NCBI GenBank assembly: GCA_013115125.1
Contig: JABANN010000006.1
Span: 62,001-126,000, forward strand
Reading direction: 5' to 3'
DNA from: Perkinsus olseni
Lineage: Eukaryota > Perkinsozoa > Perkinsida
DNA: 64,000 nucleotides
Positions 24,810 through 35,939 of the stretch are shown here, in pieces (position 1 is the first letter of the stretch; each line of letters begins with the position of its first letter). The notes under the pieces are model-generated. The model did no database searches. It was given only the letters and a program-made list of their open reading frames with translations, and was not told where the DNA came from. A program made the translations under genes and the position numbers.

Positions 24810-25492
24810 CCCTGCCCTCGAACTTGCAGATTTGTCAACCTTCATGGGAATAGCGCTGTGCATGCATGCACACTCGGACAGCGGGAAAGTTTCACTTATG
24901 CGGGAGGTTTTGTTCGGAGTTTCTGGGGGGCATGGACGCACTCGTACCGTGAAGGCGAACTCCTCAGCGCACGCCCCTGCGAAACACCAACTCAAATTCA
25001 ACCTGCACATGCTCACCTGTACGACCAATGGTTTCGAGGCAAGCTAGGCCTCTATGGGAGGAGAACTGCTCGCAGGGAGAACCCTCGCCTTCATCATACT
25101 TTGGCTCGGCGCGAGCTATAACTAGGAAATCTTGCACCACTCATTAAGCTCGAACAGCGCGGTGCCTATCGCATAATGCTCGCACTGCAGAGGTGTAGAG
25201 CTCTAATCTCTGTGGTTGCTTCCTGTGTAGAATCTCAATGGGGTCGAGTGGAACGCGAATCCACTAAGAAATGTGTAAATTGACGATCTCAACAGGGCAG
25301 GTGAAAGAAGCGAATGCAGCTGATGAATGGTCAATATGAGATGGACGAGCTGCAGGCTGAAAAAAGCGCATCGACTGGCTCGCTTATGATGCAACATCTG
25401 CATACTAATAATACGAATATAACTATCACGACTCATGAAAGTGAGTATTGACTATTCTCGGGATGGGGGAAATCGCCCTCGAGAACCGAGAC
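24810..25492. other. Intergenic, convergent 3' regions
   Basis: This gap lies between convergent genes. Small overlapping ORFs on both strands (24778-25121) show no domain features. Confidence 0.45.
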
Positions 25493-25888
25493 TTAGCATG
25501 ACACCAGAGGATAGTAACCAAGCTGGATGGCATTCAGGTTCACGTAGATCGCGCCATTCCAAAAGGTGGTTTTGGAGAGCTCAGCACGATCGAAGGGCGC
25601 ACCAATATCGCTGATCAGAATGAGTAGTTTGTCGACGTCAGTGACAGTGATACGGCCTGTCGAGGAGTCGTACTCATACGTAACTCCGGTCTTGGTGCTC
25701 GCCACATCTTGACCGCCAGTGGGAGAGAACCAAACCGTGATGTCGAAGGTGGTCGGGCTCGTCATGGTCACGTGAACCGTCGAGTAGCCGGCTGGGCTAC
25801 TTGGAGACCCGCAATATTTACCGGATGGTTGAGCTTGCAGTAGGGCGTTGAGGGCGAGGAGAAGGATGATGCCGAAGAGGTGGCGCAT
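25493..25888 (-). CDS. Small secreted protein, unknown family
   Basis: One exon of 131 aa, read from the ATG at 25888, which begins with a textb­ook signal peptide: MRHLFGIILLLALNALLQAQ with likely cleavage after the alanine/glutamine pair. An in-frame upstream ATG (25936) would bury the signal, so the internal one is preferred. The mature part starts PSGKYCGSPSSPAGY and reads as beta-rich (VHVTMTSPTTFDITVWFSPT, GVTYEYDSSTGRITVTD), with only two cysteines (CGS near the start and the C-terminal Cys) that may pair. This resembles a small lipocalin-like or beta-sandwich secreted protein, but that is a guess from the strand pattern. It is not related to the 14-cysteine family further right. Confidence 0.72.
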   Translation of the reverse strand: MRHLFGIILLLALNALLQAQPSGKYCGSPSSPAGYSTVHVTMTSPTTFDITVWFSPTGGQDVASTKTGVTYEYDSSTGRITVTDVDKLLILISDIGAPFDRAELSKTTFWNGAIYVNLNAIQLGYYPLVSC

Positions 25889-26952
25889 TGGGAAGTTCTC
25901 CGAGCTGAGGATGAAGTCTCGGGTCTCCTCTGACAAGTGCCACCTATACGCAGTTCATGAGCAGTAATTCTTCGATCACTATTGGTCACCAACAGTAATC
26001 GAAATTCTTCATTCAATAGCCCAGCGAAAGTTCCATTTTATGCGGAACACCGGCATCTATTGACTCCATTCCAAGAAAGAAGGAAGCTCTGTCTGAATAG
26101 GCCCCTCACGGTCCCCTAAGAGAAGCCCTCAGAAAACCACTTACAGAAGGATCGGTGCGAATTGACCGCCGAGAGTCTGTCTCATCCCGAATTTATGCTA
26201 AGACAACCCTTAGAAAGGCCCCAGAGAAATGAGCACGTCGGTGAGAGTCTTACAAGGCGGTTCCGGCGTTGGACTGAACGCACACGCAGCGCATTTCTCG
26301 TTGGACGGCCAAACTCGAGATTATCAGAATCCTCAGCTAATCCGATCCTGCTGTCTCCCCGTTGTCCCGAGGCCGAACGTACTCTCAACTCTTGGGTGGA
26401 ACGAAGGAAGCGTTTTTCCGATTCTTAAAAGTTCTGGTACGGGTTTTCGTGGTCGAGCAGACGATGAGCTGAGTGAAGCCGCTCCTTTTCATAGTCACAT
26501 TGATTCTATGCGTTATCCCGCCCAAATTCGTGCGGGCCGTGACGACATGAGGGTATCTCGCCGTCACAGGCACGGCGTCACTTCCACACAAAATTCCACA
26601 CTTGTAGGGAAGCCTCATGGTTAGCTTTGTAACGCCGAAGCAGCGTGGTCTCACGGCGCTGTTCTCGAACGATCGGAGCTGATCGACCTCGTCTGAGTGC
26701 CTAACAGGAAGTCGTCTCACAGCGTGTGCCAATTTTGGGCGCCTCCACGTTGCATCGTCTCCAGTCAGCTTGACCAGTTCTCACAACGGTGTCGTCGGCA
26801 AGTCGTGTTCAAAGCCGGTGGGATCGGAGTACTGGGAGAACTCCCAAGAGCCCCCTGGGCACTTGAATGGGGAGTACCCCGACTACGTGAAACAAAAAAA
26901 CACAGAAAAGACAGAAACACTTTTATCATCTTCCATGACTCCCGCGGAGCAG
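25889..26952. other. Gap of about 1.06 kb without a confident gene
   Basis: Overlapping ORFs on both strands (for example plus 26229-26624 and minus 26385-26732) lack domains and clear splice chains. It contains the upstream region of the secreted protein and the 3' region of the first phosphagen-kinase paralogue. Confidence 0.4.
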
Positions 26953-28595
26953 TCATCTGGGCAGCTCGCTAGTGATGTCTCGGCCTCTTTCCAGCACCTT
27001 CTCCCACTCGACCAACTCAGCACAGCCTTCAATGACGGTGTCAACAATTTCAACCTCACTGCGGCCCAGGACGTCAAGATTCTCGATGAATCGGGTGTGC
27101 TGGAACGCGTCAGTGCAACCGTCTGTTCTGGCTTTGAGCCCCAGCTTGCGGATGATCTGCTCGAAGTCGGGCCGGCCGATCATATTGGGGATCCTCATCT
27201 CCACGCAGACGCGCAGACCGGTACCGAGGTTGCTAGGACATGTCGAGAGATATCCGAGACGTTCGTTGTGCATGAACTCGCGGTTCTGGGAAGCGAGGGA
27301 AGTCTCGAAAGACCGGAGGGTTTCGGCAAGCTTGGCGAAGCACGACTTAACATCGTCCCCCATCCGTTGTGATATGAACTCCAAGTGATCGGTATTATTA
27401 ACCCGAACGCTGAGGTCCCCAGCCTCGGTGCGAAATACTCCTCGAGCGTCGGGCCAGTGGCGACCGATTCCGGAGGACAGCACGGGTCCTGCCTGTGGGT
27501 GAGTGAACTCCCCCAGGCCGTGGGTCGCACCAGAGGCAGCATCCTCCTCGATGGCAGAGAGGCTACGACTCCCGACCAGAGGATGATAGTGGCCATGGAG
27601 ATCGGCCGGGAGGTCCGCCAAAGCCTGCGTGGACAGCCTCTCCACTTCTCGTCGTTCTTGGAAGGATATGCCGGGCGGCAACTTGTACCCTCGGATGGAC
27701 CGCACAGCGCTGGCACAGCAAGAGATGACGTATCTGACGAAGGCGTGATAGGCTCCACTGTAGATACTCCGGGCAGGAGAAACGGGACTGTTGGCGTGAA
27801 GTATTCTGTGTGCAGGGAAACGAGGTTCCCGGTACCGACTTCCCTGTGGGGTCGATACGCGTCCTTGCTATTCGATGGTGGTCTAGATCGTTGGTGTGCT
27901 TAGCATGAGATGGGTAGCCACGGTGCCAGCGATCAATGATGATATCAAACCTGATCAGGAGGATTGGAGTGAATGTTCGGCGAGGAAGAGTGCTGCTTCA
28001 CAGCTCTTTGAAGGTCTCGTAGCTCTCCTCATCACCGGCTACGATGCCGACCTCCCCTCCATCCGCTGCACTGGGGTTATCGATACCGGTCTTGATGCAC
28101 TTTGCAACGGTAACACCTCCAAGGACAGCATGTGGGGTAGCATTCAAGTCGGTTCGTGCTCACCATTGCTCGTGACCCTATCCCGCAGGTACTTGTACAA
28201 GGACGGCTTTTCCTTCAAAACCCTAGCAAGAAGGCTCTCGTGTTTGGCTAGATCGGGAAGCTTTCTAGGAGGCTGAGGGGAATACACTTCGAGCGAGCGA
28301 CAACCAAGGGACAAACCTCATCTGCTGGGAAGGTAGCCCCCACCTCCTCACAGTAGTACTCGTCGTCGCCAAGGCCCTTTCTTATGCGCTCAGGCAAGGG
28401 CTTCAATTCAGGGGCGAGGCTCCTAGGGGGATACTCGGGCCGAGTCAGCTTCCATAACGCTCCCACACCTGAGTGATGCGTCCGCTCTCTCGCTCACAAG
28501 GAGGACTCACCAGCGACTATACTGAGCCCACCCATCAAGGGTGTGACCACGTTGGCCTGCTGGAATGCACGACGGAAATTCCTGGCAGATGCCAT
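26953..28595 (-). CDS. Phosphagen (creatine/arginine) kinase-like protein, copy 1, probable pseudoenzyme
   Basis: Six exons, 28595-28511, 28468-28317, 28272-28164, 28116-28002, 27950-27840 and 27757-26953, join exactly to 458 aa. The N-terminus ([20 protein letters not shown] then a hydrophobic run to ALWKL) is Arg-rich without acids, like a mitochondrial presequence plus anchor. [43 protein letters not shown] and a DRWHRGY motif match the family's N-terminal domain; [15 protein letters not shown] and the reactive-Cys motif [10 protein letters not shown] (Cys364) match the catalytic domain. The family's NEEDH motif is NNTDH (residues 311-315), so both catalytic acids are gone. The following Arg is Glu (HLEF), and the nucleotide-binding SSRVR-like motif reads SCCASAVRS. 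The substrate-gripping C-terminal loop is shortened. It is tandem with copy 2, 90 bp away. Confidence 0.85.
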
Positions 28596-28685
28596 CTACT
28601 TTATAGTGACTGTGACGAGCATCCCGCAGACACAGACTTCCGAACACAACCCCAAGTGAAGGACAGAAACAGTCGAGCTAGCCAG

Positions 28686-30374
28686 CTATTTATCAGAAAA
28701 CATGGCTCTGACTTCGTCATCAACATCAATACCCTCCTCGAGCCTGGCCTCTAGCCCCACCAGTTTGGTGCATGAGCGCATGAAGTCATTCGTCAACTGA
28801 ACTTCAGTCAGGCCCATTGTATGGGTGTTCTCGACGGAGCACACATTAGTGCTAGCCTCGGTTACCATCATTCGCAACCCCAACTTCCCGAGGATATCCC
28901 GGAAGTCAGGGCGGTCCATGAGGTTGGGCAGCCTCATCTCCAGCGAGATCCTGAGCCCAGTGCCGAGGTTGCTAGGGCAAGTTGATACATATCCGAGATG
29001 ATCATCATGAGCGAAGCTGCATTCTTGGTCCCGCAGGCCCTTCTCCAAATCGCCGACCATGCGCATGAGCCTCTCGAAACTTCCCTTAACATCGTCACCC
29101 CGAGCCTTCGCGAAGATCTCCATATGGTCGCTGTTGTTGACCCAGATGTAGACATCCCTTTGGGCGCTGGAGAATATCCCCCGGCCATCGGGCCAGTGGC
29201 GACCTATACCCGAGGAGAGGACGATGGTAGAGGCCGGCTCGGGCATCAGAAGGCCCTCTTCCTTCAAGCGGGCCTCCTCACTCTTGCTGAGCGTTGTGTC
29301 TGTGTAGCTGAGGCTGCCTGGCAGAGGGTAATAAGTGCCCTTAGAGACACCATCTAGGCCAGCAAGCGCCGCAGCAATAACTCGTTCGACTTCCCTGCGA
29401 TCTTCGAATGACAGGCTCGGTGGTAAGTTGAAACCCTCCAACGAGCGAACGACACGGATGGTGCAAGAAAGGACGCACCTGCAGAAGAGCGTCGACAGCA
29501 GGGACCGCATGGCGACCCACTTCCCCAACGGATCTATCCGGGCATCTGTCAACTTCTCTGAGTGAAAGTCATGTGGCTGGCAGCCGTCTTTCGGGTAGGC
29601 GTGGAGTCGGCTGATGATCTCATCGAACCTGCTCGAGCCCAGTACCGCCGGTAAGGATAGGGCGCCCCTACAGCTCGCGGAAGGTCGAGTAGCTCTCGGC
29701 GTCACCAGCAACTACTCCGACCTGCTCGTCCACTTGGGCAGAGATGTTATCGATACCCGTCTTGATGCCCTTCCCGAGATTGATGCCTGCGGAAGAGTCG
29801 GACCTCCCGGCCAGGTGTCATCACATCTTCACCATTCTCAGTGGCACGTCGTTTGAGTTCATCGTACAGCCCTGGGTTGCGGCGCAAGACATCTGCAGTG
29901 TGGTTGTTGTGCTGGGACAGGTCTGGTAGACGATCGAGCCACTGAGGATGATACCAGAGGCGTTCACTGAAGCAATTTTGGCGCTCAGAATCGCTTCCGA
30001 GTTTCAGAATAAGTTCATCGAAGAGGATTATTATCATAGAGGCTGTCGCAAGGCCGCCGAGCTCACCTTGTACGGTGGGAAGGTTGCGCCTTTCTCGGGA
30101 CAGTAGTACTCGAAGTTGCCGACCCCCTGCTGGATCCATTCGTCAACGGTAATAAATTGCTTGTCGAAATAATGGGGAGGGTATCGCTTAGGGCTGAGGA
30201 CTACGTAGATCAGCAGCCCGGTGCCTGACCACTAGTTGCATCACAGGATGGGGACGGGGATGCCTTACTGGTGCCGGCTAGAGCCAAGGCGAGCCGGTTG
30301 ATACCCGGTGCAGGGGCAGAGGCTGGGCGTAGAACGGATGGGTATTGAGGAGCAGCAGCCGCTGCTGCAGACAT
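28686..30374 (-). CDS. Phosphagen kinase-like protein, copy 2, probable pseudoenzyme
   Basis: Five exons (30374-30269, 30224-30067, 29941-29833, 29786-29672, 29628-28686) give 476 aa. The first intron junctions match those of copy 1 at equivalent positions; copy 2 lacks its last intron. The N-terminus is Ala/Pro-rich (MSAAAAAAPQYPSVL) and followed by a hydrophobic segment (LALALAGTSTGLLIYVVL) that could be a membrane anchor. [47 protein letters not shown] and [10 protein letters not shown] (Cys380) are typical of the creatine/arginine kinase family. NEEDH is NNSDH at 327-331 and the next Arg is Glu (HMEI). The SSRVR-like motif is SCTIRVVRS, keeping one Arg. These enzymes normally buffer ATP by phosphorylating a guanidino compound; loss of the acids argues against that here. 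Confidence 0.86.
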
Positions 30375-30716
30375 CCACGGGGGCGGCAACTAGGCTGAAG
30401 CCGTCTGGGGATTTGCTTTTTCATCTGATCTCTCCGGGCCCGCGAGGCCTTGAAGTAGCTAACGTATCGTTAAAAATCCATAGTCGCCTGAGTCGGAAAC
30501 GCGCTCTAGGGCGCGCGCTGTTTTTCCCGGCGGAGCGATGCACGCTCGGGACTCGTGAAGCCGATGCCGTCGAATCTGTGTTGTTGCAAGCCTTCGTCTG
30601 AAGCTCTCGCGCCTTCCTCGCCTCAGGTTGGACCGCGGGACCATCCTTCTGATGCCTCCTCAGTTTATCGTTCTGTATTGTATATTGGGGTGACCCTTAA
30701 TTGGGTTTACTTATAT
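30375..30716. promoter_or_regulatory. Divergent promoter between kinase copy 2 and CLC A
   Basis: These 342 bp separate two outward-facing start codons. The CLC-side frame is open upstream of 30717 (to an ATG at 30555), but the added residues look unlike the CLC paralogue's short N-terminus and are treated as leader. Confidence 0.5.
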
Positions 30717-33097
30717 ATGTCGTCATCTCCTAATTCCAAAGTAAAAACGTCCATCTCTAAGCTGGAGACGAGTTCCTGTTCTGCCTCGGACACCCACTCG
30801 AGCGAAGGAGCGCCGTCCAAGGGCGGTGATAGCAGTTCGGACGAGGGCATGGGAGTCCTCCTGAAGACCAGCCAGTTCCAGGAAGGTGTTAAGGGGCTTG
30901 AGAGTCATGATTTCTTCTGGGACCATCCTACCATACACGAGGGCTCCATCCCAGTAGGGCCGAGTGGTCATCTGGACCCCCAAAAGCCCTCCTCGTATAG
31001 CCCATTCGTCGCTCAGTGGACTAAGTGGATTCTAACCCTCATTGAGGGGGCCGTCATAGGGATATGTCGTGGCGTTATTCTAATCGGTTCGCACTGGCTA
31101 CTGGTGGGTAAGACAGAGGCTATGATACACTGGTTGAGGTCGGATAACCCCGGTTGCGCCATGCTCATCTGGATAGCCATCGGCGTGCCGTTGATATGCT
31201 TCATCGCGTTCGGCGTCTCCTACATGTCCCCTCTGGCGGGCGGTAGTGGCATCCCCGATGTAAAGGCCTACCTTAATGGTGTCATGGTACCAAAGTTGAT
31301 GCGGTTCTGGGGCATCGTCTGGCGTATTCTAGGGCAGATCGTTGTGGTCGGCACAGGGCATTACGCAGGTACGGTCGAAGTGTTTCCCGCGGTTTTTGGT
31401 ATCGCTGTGCTTGATCAGGTAGTGAGGGTCCCATGGCCCATCTCGGTGCAATTGTGGGTGCTGCGGTAGCGCAAATGCACGCGAGAAACAAATTTTACCT
31501 AAAAGCGCTGCTGCCATTTTCTACGCAAAAAGTGAAGGACGAATTCGTATCCATGGGCGCCGGTATGGGTGTGGCCACGGCCTTCGAGGCTCCTATTGGC
31601 GGCATGCTCTTCACACTGGAGGAAGCATCAACATACTGGAACCGCGAGTTGTACTGGAGATGCTTCATAGGGTGCATCATTGCTAGTTACATGACGCGGT
31701 TGACGTCCCAGTACTTCCAGTGTAAGGTGGAAGGCTCGTGCGTCAACCTCGCTGGTGGTATGCAATTCCCGGACGCCGACGACAGCTACTTCCACGTCTG
31801 GGAGTTCGCCTGCTTCATCCTCCTGGGCATCTTCTTCGGGCTGATGGGGGCTCTCTTCTGTCAGGGCGTGCGCTACTTTCAGTACTACAGACGGGTCTTC
31901 TTCCATCTGTACTCGAACGGGAAGGATCGTCGTCGTTTTGGACAGGTTATCGAAGCCGGCCTAGTGATGGTCATCACAATCCTGCTCGCCTACGGGGTGT
32001 CCTGGTCCGAGATGGGCGCGTGCAAGCCCCTCGATGGGCAAGATTACATCCCAAATGACGGTATTCAGGCAGCTATGTGTGACGAAGGCGTCGACATGGG
32101 GTACTACAACCCGTTTGCGGCGATGCTCCTCACTGATAGAGACACATCGGTGAAGTGGCTCTTCTCGCCTCGCCTTGGAGACTCTGAGTTTCCGCAGGGT
32201 CAACTGGCAGCCGCTGGCTTCATTATATTCTTCCTCACTCTACTTACCTACGGCGTCGCCATCCCTGCTGGCCTGTTCGTCCCCAACATTATGCTGGGTG
32301 CGTGCTTTGGTCGATTGTTTGGTCTCTGGGTCGGCGACTGGGCATCCTCTCCGGGCGTGTACGCTGTGATGGGGGCTGCGGGTATGATGGCGGGCTTCAC
32401 CCGAATGACCATTAGTCTCACAGTCATCGTTATCGAACTGGTTGGAGATCTGCGGCTACTCCCTGCGGTGATGGTCACTGTAGTGGTGTCGAAGCAAGTC
32501 GCTGATATGTTCAACAAGGGGGCGTACGACATAGTCTCTGAGCTCCGAGAGTATCCCTATATCGAGGAGCTCAGTATCTATGACAAGCGCAACATGATGG
32601 GCAAAGATATCACCTATCGGATGTCCCCGGCACCATTGTCGGGTTTCGGCGAAGTAGAGACCCTGGGGAGGATCCAAGAGGTCCTGTCGAGCTGCACGCA
32701 CAACGCCTTTACCATCGAAGATGAAAACCATAAGTTGATCGGCCTCGTGCTGCGGTCGGAGATTGTCGACTGGGTTAAGTCTAAGGGTGGTCTTGTCCCT
32801 GCCTCTTGTCGGTTGAATTTATTGGACCTGTGTAATCGTACTCCGACGATCGTGTCCGAGTTAACACCACTGGAGAAGGGGTATACCATCTTCCGTAATC
32901 TGGCTCTCCGACACATGCTCGTCGTGGAGAAGGACGACGCTAACCATGTTGTTGGTATGATCACTCGGAAGGACATCATCGCGGCCATGGAAGATGCAGC
33001 TGATGAGTACAAGGACTCCAAGGGAGGAAAGGATGCCTACTGTCATTCTTCCACCTCTGCGGCCTCGAGTCCGAGTACCATCGAAGACGTCCTGTGA
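30717..33097 (+). CDS. CLC-type chloride/proton exchanger, copy A (CLC-7-like)
   Basis: Two exons, 30717-31368 and 31419-33097, with a 50-nt phase-1 intron, give 776 aa. A Ser-rich cytosolic N-terminus is followed by about 10-12 membrane helices. The three chloride-selectivity motifs are present: GGSGIPDVKAYLNGV, GSEGPMAHLGAIVGAA (spanning the intron) and AIPAGLFVPNIMLG. The gating glutamate is kept in GSEGP and the proton glutamate region in LFTLEEASTYW, so a 2Cl-/H+ exchanger is predicted rather than a channel. The usual basic residue of G(K/R)EGP is Ser. The C-terminus has two CBS domains (about residues 620-760), ending LRHMLVVEKDDANHVVGMIT. CLC-7 homologues act in lysosome-type vacuoles. 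Its paralogue follows directly. Confidence 0.93.
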
Positions 33098-33624
33098 CCG
33101 TCCTAGGCGCCGCACTCTGCACTAGCAATAGCGCTTAACGTTTATTCCCGCCACTTTGGCTTGTGCAACGCACGACAGCGACGACGGCGTCGCCTTTCCC
33201 CTGTAATCGCGCTTTAGTCTTCGACTTTCATCGTCGTCGTCGTTCGGCTTCGTTTCGGTCATTACTGTTGTTATCCAGGTGGCGAGCCTCCTTGGCCCCC
33301 TCTGCAGAAAAGGGCGAAGACACTTGTCCGCGCGAGTGGCGGCTGGCTATCTCGTGTGATTGGCCCCCTTGCTCGCGCTCCTCCTATTTCTTTCTGTTGT
33401 TGCTATTGGTACTCTGTGAAAGAGGACACTGTTGACGATAACGGTTCCGAAGTCGTTGGTAGCGTCCTTTGTTTCTCCCCATCACGTGAGATCGTGATGG
33501 AGTTCTATAACACTTATAGTATGCATTGAACCCCCTGTTGAGTTGTATCTCAGCTAGCGATTGGTGTGGTATTGTCACTGATGGACAGTCCGTATGAATT
33601 AGTTTTTTCAACTCGTTTTTACCT
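33098..33624. other. Gap between the two CLC genes
   Basis: These 527 bp must hold the 3' end of copy A and the promoter of copy B. It has C/T-rich stretches (33163-33420). No gene is recognised. Confidence 0.5.
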
Positions 33625-35939
33625 ATGCGTCCTTTAATACCAAACACCTCCTCCCTTGCTTCGGAGATCCCTCCTCCGCATGAGGATAGTGGTGAGGAGG
33701 ATGGAGATGCTACAAGAGAGGCGCTGTTGACAGCCGCGGATTTCTCTTGTCCTAAGCCGCCTCCGTTTGAGAGCTTCGACTACTTTGTTGATCAACCCTC
33801 GAAGCACCGCGAAACCCTGCTAGTCGGCCCCACCTGGAGCCTGGATAAGTCAGACCCGGCCCACTACCGTCCACGTACCACTGTGTTGGTAGGCTGGTTG
33901 TTGGTCATTCTGGCAGGCCTCCTTGTGGGGTTGCTCAGAGCAGTCATTCTCATGGGGTCCTACTGGTTGTATCGTGGCCGCCTTATGGCCATGATCGTTG
34001 CCATAAACTCGACCACGAGTGGTCTGGGCCTAGCTCTCCTCATATGGCTTCTGATTGGCGTCAGTCTTGCAGCACTTATCGGAGCGCTAGTGGCCTACGT
34101 TGAGCCGCTCGCCGGTGGAAGCGGCATACCCGATGTGAAGTCTTACTTGAACGGTGTCATTCTACCGAGGCTCCTGAAGTTCAGGGCGTGCGCGCTGAGG
34201 GTTTTGGGACAGATTGTGGTGGTCGGAGTCGGCTTTTATGCGGGTAAAGCGGGGTTGGTTTTTTCGATGATTTTATGTCTTTCTTGGCTTGGTCAGGTAG
34301 CGAGGGCCCGATGGCTCATCTTGGGGCGATAGTCGGCGCTGCCGTAGCACAGATGCACGTCAGAAATTTTTTCCAGCTAAGAGCTATGCTGCCCTTCTCG
34401 AGTCACAGAATCAAGTACGAGTTCATTTCCATCGGCACCGCGATGGGAGTGGCGGCAGCGTTCCAAGCTCCTCTTGGTGGTATCCTGTTTTCTCTGGAAG
34501 AGGCGTCCACTTATTGGCGCGCCGAAACTACTTGGCGTGCTTTCTTCGGTTGTATCATCGCCAGCTTCACGGCTAAACATTTATCAGCTTTAGTGAACTG
34601 CCCCGACCCCTTCGATTGTTATACAGTACGAGCTTACTTGCAGGCCTTGCCTGAGGAACGAAGCTTTCGAGTGTGGGAGATCTTCGTCTGCGCCCTGATC
34701 GGTATCTTTTTTGGCCTTCTGGGCGCCCTATTCTGTGCCGGTGTGAAGTTTATACAGTCGAGGCGCCGAGCGTGGTTCCACCTCTTCTCGATGGGCCAGG
34801 ACCGCCGGAGAGCCTGGCGAGTGGTGGAGGTCATCATCGTCATAGTCATGACCATTTTTCTCTCCTTTGGCCTGTCTTGGGCATTTTTCAACGACTGCAA
34901 AGCCGCGAGGCCCGACGCTATCGTCACTGACGAGGGCATTGCTGGTGCGATGTGTGATGAGGGACAGAACGGAGGAAGTGTGAATCCTTTGGCAGCTCTT
35001 CTGGTGTCGTCTCGCGATGATGCTATCCGGTTCCTCTTCTCCCCGTACATGGGGGCGACCGAGTACTCAGCTGGTGTGCTGATTCTAGCAGCTGTTGTCA
35101 TCTTTGTTCTTACTCTATTAACCTATGGTTTGGCGATCCCTATGGGCCTGTTCATCCCTAATATCATGATCGGTGCTTGCATTGGTCGACTGATTGGTAT
35201 CTGGATGCACCCAATAGGGGGGTCCGTTAGCTCCTATGCTGTCGTTGGTGCCGCTGGGATGCTGGCAGGGTTCTCGAGGATGACCATAAGCCTCACCGCC
35301 ATCGTTGTTGAGATCACTGGGGATCTGCCACAGCTTCCCTACATCATGATCACTGTGATCGTAGCCAAGCAAGTTGCAGATTTGTTCACTAAAGGCGCCT
35401 ATGATTTGGTACTGGAGATTCGGCAGGTCCCGTACTTGGAAGAGCTTGATGCGCATCATGAGTATGCGATGAGAGGGAAGAGCATAACATATAGAATGTC
35501 ACACGCTCCTCTTGTGGGCTTCAGCCCGGTAGAAACATTCGGGAGAATTCATGACGTGCTGACAAACTACATGCATGGTGCTTTCCTTGTGGAGGAGCAA
35601 AGCAGGCTCCGAGGTTTGGTGTCGAGAAGTGCGATAGTCGACTACTTGTGGCGGAATGGTCCGGTGTCGCCGCATGAGACTCTGGGGGTCGTGGAGCTCG
35701 CAAATCGATGTCCTCTCACAGTACCAGAATCCTTCCCTCTGGACAAGGGTTACAACCTGTTCAGGCAGCTAGGCCTGAGACATTTACTAGTAACTTCTGG
35801 GGAGGATTCGGACAGAGTTGTCGGACTTGTGTCTCGAAAAGACCTTTTCCTCGCTTTGACAGACTGTGATCACGAGAGCTCCATCGATGTTACACAGTGC
35901 GACGCTTCCGCGAGCTCTACTGGATCACCAGATGTATGA
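33625..35939 (+). CDS. CLC-type chloride/proton exchanger, copy B (CLC-7-like)
   Basis: Two exons (33625-34243, 34297-35939) with a 53-nt phase-1 intron give 753 aa. The intron splits the same Gly codon before SEGP as in copy A, so the pair arose by tandem duplication after the intron was gained. Motifs are GGSGIPDVKSYLNGV, GSEGPMAHLGAIVGAA, LFSLEEASTYW and AIPMGLFIPNIMIG; both key glutamates are kept. Two C-terminal CBS domains end in LRHLLVTSGEDSDRVVGLVS. The N-terminus is acidic rather than Ser-rich, and the segment between helices at about residues 310-350 differs most from copy A, which may mean different localisation or partner. Confidence 0.93.

Noticed and set aside
24810-25121. Overlapping ORFs between convergent genes
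   Set aside because: Three frames on two strands are open at similar length, with no motif to prefer one.
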